In this document: positions 10,733 to 22,621 of the stretch, one piece after another
How positions within the stretch are numbered: the first letter of the stretch is position 1
Layout of the letters: each line of letters opens with the position of its first letter
DNA from: Clostridia bacterium
GTDB taxonomy: Bacteria > Bacillota > Clostridia > Christensenellales > Aristaeellaceae
DNA length: 35,581 nt
NCBI GenBank assembly: GCA_017397765.1
Contig: JAFQIB010000045.1
Location: 1 to 35,581 of the forward strand
Reading direction: 5' to 3'
Made by a program: the position numbers and the translations under genes
Notes under the pieces: generated by a model
Seen by the model: only the letters and a program-made list of their open reading frames with translations
What the model was told of the DNA's origin: nothing
Databases searched by the model: none

Positions 10733-10784
10733 ACCGGGGCCGATGAACCTGCGGCCCTCGACAGTGAAGGGAGTGTGTACCCTT

Positions 10785-14780
<3,996 letters not shown>

Positions 14781-14787
14781 GCAATTC

Positions 14788-14822
14788 GGGGAGCTTCCAA
14801 TGCAGGAAGCTCCCCTTCTCTT
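14788..14822 (+). terminator. Terminator of rpoB-rpoC
   Basis: GGGGAGCTTCC and GGAAGCTCCCC form a perfect 11-base-pair stem (14788-14798 with 14805-14815) around AATGCA, followed by TTCTCTT. It begins eight bases after the rpoC stop. Confidence 0.92.
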
Positions 14823-14845
14823 ATGCATGACAGCGAGGTGAACAT

Positions 14846-15364
14846 ATGCTGCGCCTGATCGAGCCCTGTGAATCTTACCTGGCCTCCTATGTCGAGGCCT
14901 TTGATGCGTATGAGGACTTCCCCCGCCGCGCCGGCAATCCCTTCTGCGATCCCCGCAGCGGTGATCTGCTCACCCGGTTCGACGACTTCCGCCATGCCCG
15001 GAATCTTCCTGACGGCTGGGTCGGTTCCTCCACCTGGTGGCTGGTGGACGACGAGCAGCAGCGCTTCCTGGGGCAGATCGACGTCCGCCACGAGCTGACG
15101 GAGAGCCTCCTGCGCTACGGCGGACACATCGGCTACGCCATCCGACTGGGCGAGTGGAACAAGGGCTACGGCACGCTGATGCTTTCCCAGACCCTCCCCT
15201 ATGCCAAAGCGTTGGGCATCACCCGCTGCCTCATCACCTGCGACGACGACAACCCCGGCTCCGCGCGCGTGATGGAGAAAAATGGCTTCGTCCTGGGCGA
15301 TAAGGTGCCCAATGTGATCGACGGCCACGCCATCATCACCCGCCGCTACTGGAAAGAACTCTGA
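14846..15364 (+). CDS. GNAT-family N-acetyltransferase
   Basis: This 172-residue protein of the GCN5-related acetyltransferase fold has the acetyl-CoA-binding region LGEWNKGYGTLMLSQTLPYAKALG (beta4 and motif A) and the later DNPGSARVMEKNGF (motif B). The first half contains GSSTWWLVDDEQQRFLGQIDVRH and GGHIGYAIRL, as in the RimJ/RimL-type group that modifies small molecules or protein N-termini. The substrate cannot be read from the sequence. A GAGGTG site lies just upstream of the ATG. It begins 24 bases after the rpoC terminator and has no clear promoter of its own, so some expression may come from read-through or from a weak unrecognised promoter. Confidence 0.83.
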   Translation: MLRLIEPCESYLASYVEAFDAYEDFPRRAGNPFCDPRSGDLLTRFDDFRHARNLPDGWVGSSTWWLVDDEQQRFLGQIDVRHELTESLLRYGGHIGYAIRLGEWNKGYGTLMLSQTLPYAKALGITRCLITCDDDNPGSARVMEKNGFVLGDKVPNVIDGHAIITRRYWKEL

Positions 15365-15516
15365 CCCGAAGGTTTCCAAAGGGCATCGTGCAGAAGCGGC
15401 TACACGGTGGGGAGGTTCCGAAGGCAAAGCTTCAAGCGATGTCGGAAAGCCCTTTGGCCGCCTCCGCAGAGGCGGAATCCGCCCTTTCCAAGACTGCATC
15501 AAGGAGTGAATCTCCC
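15365..15516 (+). other. Folded spacer between the GNAT gene and aroK
   Basis: No gene is seen. CCAAAGGGC (15376-15384) pairs with GCCCTTTGG (15449-15457), and CCGCCTC-CGCA-GAGGCGG (15458-15475) forms a perfect seven-base-pair hairpin with a four-base loop. The sequence GGTTTCNAAAGGGC just after the upstream stop codon is also found, in the same orientation relative to the gene, just after serC (minus strand, about 34057-34079). This suggests a dispersed intergenic element. Confidence 0.5.
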
Positions 15517-16011
15517 ATGAAGAACATGATCCTCATCGGCATGCCCGGCTGCGGCAAATCCACCGTCGGCGTGGTGCTGGCCAAAGCCCTGGGTATGGAT
15601 TTCATCGACTCCGACCTGGTGATCCAGAAAAAGACCGGCGTGAAGCTCTCCCAGCTCATCGACGAGCACGGGGACGAGGGCTTCCGGGCCATCGAGAATC
15701 GCATCAATGCGGAACTGGAGGCTGACAACAGCATCATTGCCACCGGCGGCAGCGTCATCTACGGCGAGGACGCCATGCGCCACCTGAAGGAGATCGGCAC
15801 CATCATCTACCTCAAGCTCAGCTGCGAAGCCATTGAAGATCGCCTGGGCGACCTGCATGCCCGCGGCGTGACGATCCAGCCCGGCTGGACGCTGCAGGAT
15901 CTGTACAACGAGCGCGTTCCGATGTATGAAAAGTGGGCGGATATCACCGTGGACTGCGAGCAGCTCCGGCTGCGCGAGGTCGTCGGCTATATCCGGGAAC
16001 GGGTAGAATGA
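15517..16011 (+). CDS. aroK: Shikimate kinase
   Basis: This 164-residue enzyme phosphorylates shikimate with ATP to give shikimate 3-phosphate in the route to aromatic amino acids. The P-loop is GMPGCGKST (residues 8-16), followed by DFIDSDLVIQKKTG with the substrate-binding aspartate, FRAIENRINAE, and IATGGSVIY, the GG loop of the shikimate site. The C-terminal RVPMYEKWADITVDC is typical. The ATG at 15517 has AAGGAG ten bases upstream; a longer frame from 15388 has no family similarity before this point. No other aro gene lies in the window. The transcript ends at 16061-16085. Confidence 0.92.
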   Translation: MKNMILIGMPGCGKSTVGVVLAKALGMDFIDSDLVIQKKTGVKLSQLIDEHGDEGFRAIENRINAELEADNSIIATGGSVIYGEDAMRHLKEIGTIIYLKLSCEAIEDRLGDLHARGVTIQPGWTLQDLYNERVPMYEKWADITVDCEQLRLREVVGYIRERVE

Positions 16012-16060
16012 TCCTTCGGCTGGAATATCTGGATGACCGCAGCCGTGAGGCTGGGCATTG

Positions 16061-16085
16061 ACCGCCTTCTCCGGGCGGTTTTTTC
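16061..16085 (+). terminator. Terminator after aroK
   Basis: ACCGCC (16061-16066) pairs with GGCGGT (16074-16079) and is followed by TTTTTTCTT. Confidence 0.88.
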
Positions 16086-16127
16086 TTGTATATCCTGACA
16101 AATTTGTGCGAACACCCATTCTTTTAC

Positions 16128-16156
16128 TTGCCATTATCCACAAAATGTGGTATAAT
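16128..16156 (+). promoter_or_regulatory. Promoter of the topoisomerase operon
   Basis: TTGCCA (16128-16133), a 17-base spacer and a perfect TATAAT (16151-16156) make a strong sigma-A promoter about 75 bases upstream of the ATG at 16232. The spacer contains the inverted repeat CCACA-AAA-TGTGG (16138-16150) and a DnaA box, so a protein bound here would sit between -35 and -10. Confidence 0.82.
16134..16142 (+). promoter_or_regulatory. Perfect DnaA box in the promoter spacer
   Basis: TTATCCACA is identical to the consensus DnaA-binding 9-mer. It fills the first nine bases of the 17-base promoter spacer. A single box by itself can occur by chance, but its placement makes regulation by DnaA plausible. 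Confidence 0.55.
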
Positions 16157-16231
16157 AAGGTGTTGTAGTATACACTATTCGTCCATTGCAGCAACAATGG
16201 ACTTGTCCTCCGCGAAAGGAGTATAGATCGA

Positions 16232-18202
16232 ATGGCGAAGCAATACGACGCCGGCCAGCTGACGGTGCTGGAGGGCCTGGAGGCCGTCCGGATGCGTCCC
16301 GGCATGTACATCGGCACCACCTCCAGCCGCGGTCTCCATCATCTGCTGTGGGAGATCGTGGACAATGCCATCGACGAGGCCAGCAACGGCCACGCCGATG
16401 AGGTTCGCGTGACGCTGCACACCGACGGCTCGGCCTCCGTGTTTGACAATGGCCGCGGCATGCCCGTGGATGAGCATCCCACCATGCATATTTCCGGCGT
16501 GGAGGTCATCTTCACCAAGCTGCACGCCGGCGGCAAGTTCAACAACGACAACTACGCCTACTCCGGCGGTCTGCACGGCGTAGGCGCATCGGTCGTGAAT
16601 GCGCTGTCCAAGTGGCTGACGGTGGACATCTACCGCGATTTCACCCATCACTTTATCCGCTTCACCTCGACCACGGACGGAAACGGCAAATGCCATGCCG
16701 GCATCCCGGACGCTCCCCTTGCCAAGGTGGGCAACACCCGCAAGAAGGGTTCGCTCATCCGCTTCATGCCTGATGACGCCATCTTTGAGGACGTGAAATT
16801 CAACGGCGATACCGTCTCCCGCCGCCTGCAGGAGCTGGCATACCTCAATCGCGGGCTGAAGATCGTCTTCCTGGACGAGCGGGTCAAGGGCGAGAGCAAG
16901 GAGAAGGTCTTCCAGTACGACGGCGGCATCATCGATTACGTCAAGTACATCAACGACGGCAAGAACGCCATGCACGAGGAGCCCATCTATCTGGAGGGCA
17001 CGAAGGACAGCGTCATCTGCCGTGCCGCCATCCAGTATACCGACGGCTACACGGAGAGCATGTTCTCCTACGTCAACAACATCCCCACCGGCGAGGGCGG
17101 CAGCCATGAGACCGGCTTCAAGGCCGCCTTTACCAAGATGTTCAACGACTATGCCCGCCGCATCGGCGCGCTGAAGGACAAGGACAACAACCTCTCCGGC
17201 GAGGACTTCCGCGAGGGTCTCTCCTGCGTGCTGACCACCATGGTCAAGAATCCCCAGTTCGAGGGCCAGACCAAGGGCCGCCTGGGCAACAGCGAGGTCC
17301 GTCCGGCGGTGGAGGGCATCATCACCCAGCAGCTGACCGACTGGCTGGAAAACCTGAAAAATCAGGACATTGCCCAGGCCATCGTCGCCAAGGCGATCAA
17401 GGCCGCCCAGGTGCGCGAGGCTGCCCGCAAGACCCGCGACAATGCCCGCAAGGCCAATCAGCTGGACGCCGCCCCCCTGGTGGGCAAGCTTTCCGCCTGC
17501 CGCGGCAAGAAGGCAGAGGACAACGAGCTGTTCATCGTCGAGGGCGACTCCGCAGGCGGCAGCGCCAAGCAGGGCCGCGACAGCCGCTATCAGGCCATAT
17601 TGCCCCTGCGCGGCAAGCCCCTGAACGCGGAGAAGAAGCGCCTGGATCAGGTGCTGTCCAACGAGGAGTTCCGCAGCCTGATCACCGCCCTGGGCACCTC
17701 CATCGACGAAAGCTTCAACCTGGACAACCTCAAATATCACAAGGTCATCATCCTCTCCGATGCGGACCAGGACGGCGCTCACATCCGCGCGATCCTGCTG
17801 ACCTTCTTCTTCCGCTACATGAAGGAGCTGGTGACCAACGGCCATGTCTACATCGGCATGCCGCCGCTGTACAAGGTGCAGAAGGGGGCCAAGGTGCTCT
17901 ATGCCTACGACGACAAGGAGCTGCAGAAGTGCATCAAGGAAGCCGGCAAGGGCTATACCCTGCAGCGCTACAAGGGCCTTGGCGAAATGAACCCCGAGCA
18001 GCTCTGGGCCACCACCATGGACCCCGAGCAGCGTAAGCTCATGCAGGTCACCATCGAGGATGCTGCCCTGGCGGACCGCCGCATCACCATCCTCATGGGG
18101 GACAAGGTGGAGCCCCGCCGCGATTATATCACCGAGCATGCGGACTTCAACAAGCCCGATAACTTTGAAGTGCCCACGGCCCAGCAGGAAGGAGGTAACT
18201 GA
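16232..18202 (+). CDS. parE: Type IIA topoisomerase ATPase subunit (ParE/GyrB)
   Basis: The 656-residue B-type subunit drives strand passage by ATP hydrolysis. The GHKL ATPase part shows EIVDNAIDEA, DNGRGMPVDEH and GGLHGVGASVVNALS; the transducer has FEGQTKGRLGNSEVR; the Toprim domain has IVEGDSAGGSAKQGRD and DADQDGAHIR with the metal-binding acidic residues; the end reads YKGLGEMNPEQLW. GyrB and ParE are hard to tell apart by eye, and parts here look GyrB-like (ALGTSIDESFNL). The ParE name rests on its partner, two bases downstream, which lacks a GyrA box. If the genome has no other gyrB, this pair would have to be reinterpreted. Confidence 0.8.
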   Translation: MAKQYDAGQLTVLEGLEAVRMRPGMYIGTTSSRGLHHLLWEIVDNAIDEASNGHADEVRVTLHTDGSASVFDNGRGMPVDEHPTMHISGVEVIFTKLHAGGKFNNDNYAYSGGLHGVGASVVNALSKWLTVDIYRDFTHHFIRFTSTTDGNGKCHAGIPDAPLAKVGNTRKKGSLIRFMPDDAIFEDVKFNGDTVSRRLQELAYLNRGLKIVFLDERVKGESKEKVFQYDGGIIDYVKYINDGKNAMHEEPIYLEGTKDSVICRAAIQYTDGYTESMFSYVNNIPTGEGGSHETGFKAAFTKMFNDYARRIGALKDKDNNLSGEDFREGLSCVLTTMVKNPQFEGQTKGRLGNSEVRPAVEGIITQQLTDWLENLKNQDIAQAIVAKAIKAAQVREAARKTRDNARKANQLDAAPLVGKLSACRGKKAEDNELFIVEGDSAGGSAKQGRDSRYQAILPLRGKPLNAEKKRLDQVLSNEEFRSLITALGTSIDESFNLDNLKYHKVIILSDADQDGAHIRAILLTFFFRYMKELVTNGHVYIGMPPLYKVQKGAKVLYAYDDKELQKCIKEAGKGYTLQRYKGLGEMNPEQLWATTMDPEQRKLMQVTIEDAALADRRITILMGDKVEPRRDYITEHADFNKPDNFEVPTAQQEGGN

Positions 18203-18204
18203 GG

Positions 18205-20688
18205 ATGGCCCGCAAGAAGACAAGCGATAACCGCCCCATCCCCAAGGACGATCCTTCCCGCATCCTCCAGACCTCCGTGGAGGACGTGATGCACAACTCC
18301 ATGATTCCCTACGCGGAGCACGTCATCCTGGAGCGCGCCCTGCCCCGGGTGGAGGACGGCCTCAAGCCCGTGCAGCGCCGCATCCTCTACACCATGCTGG
18401 AGCTGGGCACCACGCCGGACAAGCCCCATCGCAAATGTGCCCGTATCGTCGGCGACTGTCTGGGTAAATATCACCCCCATGGCGATTCCTCCGTGTATGA
18501 CGCGCTGGTGCGCATGGCCCAGGATTTCTCCATGCGCGGCCCGATGGTGGACGGCCACGGCAACTTCGGCTCCATCGACGGCGACAGCGCCGCCGCCATG
18601 CGATACACCGAGGCCCGTATGGCCCCGCTGGCCATGCTGATGCTCCGGGACATCGAGAAGGACACCGTTCCCTTCCGCCTGAACTTTGACGATACCCTCA
18701 AAGAGCCGGACATGCTGCCCGCCCGCTTCCCCAATCTGCTGGTGAACGGCGCAACCGGCATCGCCGTCGGTCTGGCCACGAATATCCCGCCCCACAACCT
18801 GGGCGAAACCATCCGTGCCGTCATCGCGCAGATCGAAAACCCGAAGATTACCCTGGATGAGCTGATGCAGATCCTCCCCGGCCCGGACTTCCCCACCGGC
18901 GGTGTGCTGGTGCAGAACGAGGAGATCCGCAAGGGCTACGAGACCGGCCGCAGCAAGCTCTCCGTCCGCGCCCGCGTGGATATTGAGGACGGCAGTGCAG
19001 GCCGCAAGCTGATCGTCATCCATGAGATCCCCTACACGGTCAACAAGGCCGCGATGCTGGAGAAGATCCTCAAGCTGAGCGAGGAAAAGAAGGCCCAGCT
19101 GGGCTGCATCTACGATATCCGCGACGAGTCCGACCGCAACGGCATGCGCGCCGTGATCGAGCTGAAAAAGGACACCGACGTGCAGAAGGTGCTCAACTAT
19201 CTGTACAAGTATTCCGACCTGCAGGTCACCTTCGGCGTGAACATGGTCGCCATCGCCGAGGGCAAGCCGGTGCAGATGGGCCTGAAGACCATGATCGGCC
19301 ACTTCATCCGCCACCAGAAGGACGTGGTCACCCGCCGCACCGAGTACGACCTGAAGCATGCCCGCGCCCGCGCCCACATCCTGCAGGGCCTGATGATCGC
19401 CGTGGACAATCTGGACGAGGTGATCGCCCTCATCCGCTCCTCCAAGACGCCCAAGGAGGCCAAGGAGAAGCTGATGGCCCGCTTCGACCTGACGGACGTG
19501 CAGGCCCAGGCCATCCTTGATATGCGTCTGCAGCGCCTGACGAACCTGGAGATCGTCGCCCTGCGCAAGGAGTACGAGGAGATCCTGAAGCTGATCGACA
19601 AGCTGGAGGGCATCCTGGGCAGCGAGCGCAAGCTGCTCGCCGTCATCAAGAAAGAGCTGCAGGAGATCTCCGATGAGTACGCCGACGAGCGCCGCACCAC
19701 CATCGAGGCTGCCGAAGAGGTGTCCGCCGAAGCCTTCAAGGAGGTCATCGCGCCGGAGGAGGTCATCGTGGCCTACACCCGCGCCGGCTTCCTCAAGCGG
19801 ATGCGCCCCGATGTGTACCGCAAGAATCCCCTGCCCACCCGGGAGGAGAACGAGCCGGACTCCGCCGAGTTCCTCTTCATGTCCCGCACGGACGAGACGC
19901 TGCTGATCTTCACCGATCACGGCAACTGCTACCCGCTGAGCGTGAACAGCCTCAACGAGTGCAAGCCCCGGGACCGCGGCCAGCTGCTCACGGGCGTGCT
20001 GGTTGGCCTGGAGGACGGCGAGAAGGCGCTGTGGATCGCCTGTTTGCGCATGGCGGATATCGGCCACATGCCCGACTTCCTCTTTTTCACCAAGCAGGGC
20101 ATGGTCAAGCGCACCGCCGCCTCCGACTATGACGTGCGCAGCAAGAAGTTTGTGGCCGTCAACATCAAGAAGGACGACGCGCTCTTCGCCGTGCTGCCCG
20201 CCGCCAGCCGGGACGACCTGCTGATGTTCTCCCGCAGCGGCATGTGCATCCGCTTCGCGCTGGACACCGTGCCCGCCCAGGGCCGCGTGAGCGCCGGCGT
20301 GAAGTGCATGCAGGTGGAGGATGACGACGAGGTGATCTGGGTCGATCAGATCGGCGACACGGAGCAGATGGTGCTCTTCTCCGAGCGGGGCTACGCCAAG
20401 CGCCTGCTGGCGGTGGACTTTGAAAAGCAGAACCGCAACGGCAAGGGAGTCCGCTCCTTCAACTTCAACAAGAACGGCTCCAACGGCCGGTATCTGGCCG
20501 GCATCGTCAAGGTGGAAAAGGCTGCCTGTGATCTGGTCATCACCCAGCATCAGAGCCCTGCCACCCGCATCAGCAAGGACGCCATCCGCCTGCAGAATAA
20601 ATCTGACCGCGGCACGCCCTGCGTCATGGCCATTCTGGAGGACGTGGTCACCGGCGTGACGGCAGTTGATCCGGAAGCGGCAGAATAA
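18205..20688 (+). CDS. parC: Type IIA topoisomerase DNA-cleavage subunit, ParC-like
   Basis: The 827-residue A-type subunit has the winged-helix breakage region with [18 protein letters not shown] and [10 protein letters not shown] (catalytic Tyr). The quinolone positions equivalent to GyrA Ser83 and Asp87 are wild-type-like. The coiled coil holds [17 protein letters not shown]. The C-terminal propeller has no QRRGGKG-type GyrA box in the first blade, where [18 protein letters not shown] stands instead. Later blades ([29 protein letters not shown]) resemble B. subtilis ParC. GyrA boxes are needed for DNA wrapping and negative supercoiling, so decatenation or relaxation is the likelier job. 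A late blade has [12 protein letters not shown], which only loosely resembles a box. GGAGG overlaps the end of parE, so the two are translationally coupled. Confidence 0.8.
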   Translation: MARKKTSDNRPIPKDDPSRILQTSVEDVMHNSMIPYAEHVILERALPRVEDGLKPVQRRILYTMLELGTTPDKPHRKCARIVGDCLGKYHPHGDSSVYDALVRMAQDFSMRGPMVDGHGNFGSIDGDSAAAMRYTEARMAPLAMLMLRDIEKDTVPFRLNFDDTLKEPDMLPARFPNLLVNGATGIAVGLATNIPPHNLGETIRAVIAQIENPKITLDELMQILPGPDFPTGGVLVQNEEIRKGYETGRSKLSVRARVDIEDGSAGRKLIVIHEIPYTVNKAAMLEKILKLSEEKKAQLGCIYDIRDESDRNGMRAVIELKKDTDVQKVLNYLYKYSDLQVTFGVNMVAIAEGKPVQMGLKTMIGHFIRHQKDVVTRRTEYDLKHARARAHILQGLMIAVDNLDEVIALIRSSKTPKEAKEKLMARFDLTDVQAQAILDMRLQRLTNLEIVALRKEYEEILKLIDKLEGILGSERKLLAVIKKELQEISDEYADERRTTIEAAEEVSAEAFKEVIAPEEVIVAYTRAGFLKRMRPDVYRKNPLPTREENEPDSAEFLFMSRTDETLLIFTDHGNCYPLSVNSLNECKPRDRGQLLTGVLVGLEDGEKALWIACLRMADIGHMPDFLFFTKQGMVKRTAASDYDVRSKKFVAVNIKKDDALFAVLPAASRDDLLMFSRSGMCIRFALDTVPAQGRVSAGVKCMQVEDDDEVIWVDQIGDTEQMVLFSERGYAKRLLAVDFEKQNRNGKGVRSFNFNKNGSNGRYLAGIVKVEKAACDLVITQHQSPATRISKDAIRLQNKSDRGTPCVMAILEDVVTGVTAVDPEAAE

Positions 20689-20726
20689 GCCGCACCGGCA
20701 AATCTGTCCGGATGCGTCCGTTCCCC

Positions 20727-20755
20727 TTGTCATCGCTGCGAAAACATGCTATCAT
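20727..20755 (+). promoter_or_regulatory. Promoter before the DUF4097-ybaB-recR genes
   Basis: TTGTCA (20727-20732), 17 bases and TATCAT (20750-20755) form a good sigma-A promoter 26 bases upstream of the DUF4097 start. No strong terminator is seen between parC and this point, so some read-through is possible. Confidence 0.75.
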
Positions 20756-20781
20756 ATTCCCCAGCGAAGGGAGGTACGACG

Positions 20782-21522
20782 ATGAACCGCAACGAGTTTT
20801 TCCAGGCGCTGCCCATTACCCGGCTGGCCCTCAAGCTGACCGGCGCAACCCTGGAAATCTGCACGGATGATATCGAAGACATCCACGTAATGGTCTCCGG
20901 CGGTCAGACAGATACGGAAACGCTGCGCATCAGCGCCGCTTCGGATACGCTGACGGTCGAGCAGCCCGTTTCGGCCATGGCCAGATCGGCCACCTCTGCA
21001 GGCAGCTGGCTTCAGCTCGCCATCCGCCTGCCCCGCACCTGGAAGGGCGCCATCGAGGCGCGCACCGTCACCGGCTGGATGAATATCCGCTCGGTCTCCG
21101 GTACGGACTTGTCCCTGGATTCCGTCAGCGGCATGATCATGGGCAGCGACCTGAGCTTTATCACCCTCAGCGCCCGTTCCGTCACCGGCGACGTCAAGCT
21201 GACCCAGACCGGCTGCAGCCGCTGCAGCCTCTTCTCCACCTCCGGCAGCCTGATCGCTGACAGCATGCAGCTGAGCACAGGCACCGCCAGCACGGTGACC
21301 GGCCTGATCTCCCTGGCGCTGCTATCGCCCTTTGAGGAGCTGAGCCTGAACTCCGTCACCGGCGACCTGAGCGTGGACGCGCCCATCATCGAATGTGACG
21401 CGGTGCTGCGCAGCGTGTCGGGACGCATCCGGACCGGCGGCGTTTCCATTACGGAGGGCGCAGCAAAGCTTCGCGCCACCACCGTCTCCAGCGATCTGGA
21501 TATCGCCTGCAACCTGGAATAA
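20782..21522 (+). CDS. DUF4097-like beta-helix protein
   Basis: This 246-residue protein has no signal peptide or membrane segment. It consists of short repeated strands such as ARTVTGWMNIRSVSG, LDSVSGMIMGSD, ARSVTGDVKL, STVTGLISL, LNSVTGDLSVDA and LRSVSGRIRTG, spaced about 20 residues apart. The repeated (S/T)VSG or (S/T)VTGD turn is the hallmark of DUF4097 (putative adhesin) right-handed beta-helices. Function is unknown for the family; members often lie beside membrane-stress regulators. The start at 20782 has GGGAGG eight to nine bases upstream. It lies directly ahead of ybaB-recR, in the place where many bacteria have dnaX. Confidence 0.78.
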   Translation: MNRNEFFQALPITRLALKLTGATLEICTDDIEDIHVMVSGGQTDTETLRISAASDTLTVEQPVSAMARSATSAGSWLQLAIRLPRTWKGAIEARTVTGWMNIRSVSGTDLSLDSVSGMIMGSDLSFITLSARSVTGDVKLTQTGCSRCSLFSTSGSLIADSMQLSTGTASTVTGLISLALLSPFEELSLNSVTGDLSVDAPIIECDAVLRSVSGRIRTGGVSITEGAAKLRATTVSSDLDIACNLE

Positions 21523-21556
21523 ACAAACTTTTACGCAATATAAGGAGGAATTTCCC

Positions 21557-21901
21557 ATGGCACGACAGAATTTCGGCGGTTTCGGCGGCGGCAACATGCA
21601 GCAGCTCATGCGCCAGGCCCAGAAGATGCAGCAGATGATGACCGAGGCCCAGGAGAAGCTGGACGCCGCGGAGTACGAGGCGTCTTCCGGCGGCGGCATG
21701 GTCTCCGTCAAGGTCAGCGGCAAGCGCGAGCTGCTCGCCATCACCATTGATCCCCAGGTGGTCGATCCTGACGATGTGGAAATGCTGCAGGATCTGGTCA
21801 TGGCAGCGGTCAACGAGGCGCTGCGCAAGGGTGAAGAGACCCGCGAGGCAACCATGAACAAGATGGCCCCCGGCATGGGCGGCATGGGCGGCCTGTTCTG
21901 A
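21557..21901 (+). CDS. ybaB: YbaB/EbfC nucleoid-associated protein
   Basis: This 114-residue DNA-binding protein starts at an ATG nine bases after AAGGAGG. The N-terminus has a glycine-rich GGFGGGNMQQLMRQAQKMQQMMTEAQEKL helix, then ASSGGGMVSVKVSGKRELLAITIDPQVVDPDDVEMLQDLVMAAVNEALRK, the YbaB core, and a methionine/glycine-rich tail. YbaB forms dimers that bind DNA and is usually encoded with recR. Here its TGA overlaps the recR ATG by one base (TGATG), so the two genes are translationally coupled. Confidence 0.95.
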   Translation: MARQNFGGFGGGNMQQLMRQAQKMQQMMTEAQEKLDAAEYEASSGGGMVSVKVSGKRELLAITIDPQVVDPDDVEMLQDLVMAAVNEALRKGEETREATMNKMAPGMGGMGGLF

Positions 21902-22500
21902 TGGCCGGGCAAATCGAACCCATCCAGCGGATGGTATCGGAGCTGGCGCGGCTTCCCGGCATTGGCCAGAAGACCGCGCAGCGCCTGGCGTATCACATTG
22001 TCGGGCTGCCGCTGGAGGAGGTGCACGCGCTGGCCGCTGCCCTGTGGCAGGGCCGCAAGGCCATCCGCTATTGCGAGCGCTGCGGCAATTACGCCTCTGC
22101 GGAAAAATGCAGCGTATGCGCGGATGAAAAGCGGGCCAACGGGCAGATCTGCGTCGTCCGCGATCCGCGGGATGTGGCGGCCATGGAGCGCATGCACGAT
22201 TATCACGGGCTGTACCATGTGCTGCACGGCACGCTGTCCCCCATGGACGGCGTAGGCCCGAACGATATCCGCATCAAGGAGCTGATTGCCCGCATCGGCG
22301 CCGAGGAGGTCAGCGAGGTTATCCTCGCCACCAACCCGGACATCGAGGGCGAAGCCACGGCGACCTACATCGCCCGCATCCTCAAGCCCATGGGCGTCAA
22401 GTGTACCCGCATCGCCCATGGCGTACCCGTCGGCAGCGATCTGGAGTACGCGGATGAGGTGACCCTCTCCAAGGCCATGGAGGGCCGCAGGGAGCTGTAA
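21901..22500 (+). CDS. recR: Recombination mediator RecR
   Basis: The 199-residue RecR works with RecO (and RecF) to load RecA on gapped DNA. In order: a helix-hairpin-helix with LARLPGIGQKTAQRLAYHI (residues 15-33), a four-cysteine zinc finger with Cys58, Cys61, Cys70 and Cys73 (CERC...CSVC), then the Toprim domain with ICVVRDPRDVAAMER and ILATNPDIEGEATATYIARIL. The C-terminal Walker-B-like region is THIAHGVP-like (TRIAHGVPVGSDLEYADEVTLSKAMEGR). Length and all key residues are normal. Confidence 0.97.
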   Translation: MAGQIEPIQRMVSELARLPGIGQKTAQRLAYHIVGLPLEEVHALAAALWQGRKAIRYCERCGNYASAEKCSVCADEKRANGQICVVRDPRDVAAMERMHDYHGLYHVLHGTLSPMDGVGPNDIRIKELIARIGAEEVSEVILATNPDIEGEATATYIARILKPMGVKCTRIAHGVPVGSDLEYADEVTLSKAMEGRREL

Positions 22501-22574
22501 GCAACAGCCTCCGGCTGCCACTCCCACTGTTTTTTCGCTGCGCGTTGCCGGACTTCCGTCTCTGCGCAGCATGC

Positions 22575-22603
22575 AGCACACCTTCTGCAGGTGTGCTTCT
22601 TTG
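22575..22603 (+). terminator. Terminator between recR and rmuC
   Basis: AGCACACC (22575-22582) pairs with GGTGTGCT (22590-22597) around TTCTGCA, followed by TCTTTG. A shorter CAGCC-TCC-GGCTG hairpin and a TTTTTT run lie upstream, between the recR stop and here. The rmuC ribosome binding site follows closely, so some read-through may supply rmuC. Confidence 0.6.
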
Positions 22604-22621
22604 CTATACAGGAGCGTTTCT

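Noticed and set aside
16128-16156. The DnaA box as part of a replication origin
   Set aside because: Only one box was noticed, with no box cluster or AT-rich unwinding region, and dnaA is not present.
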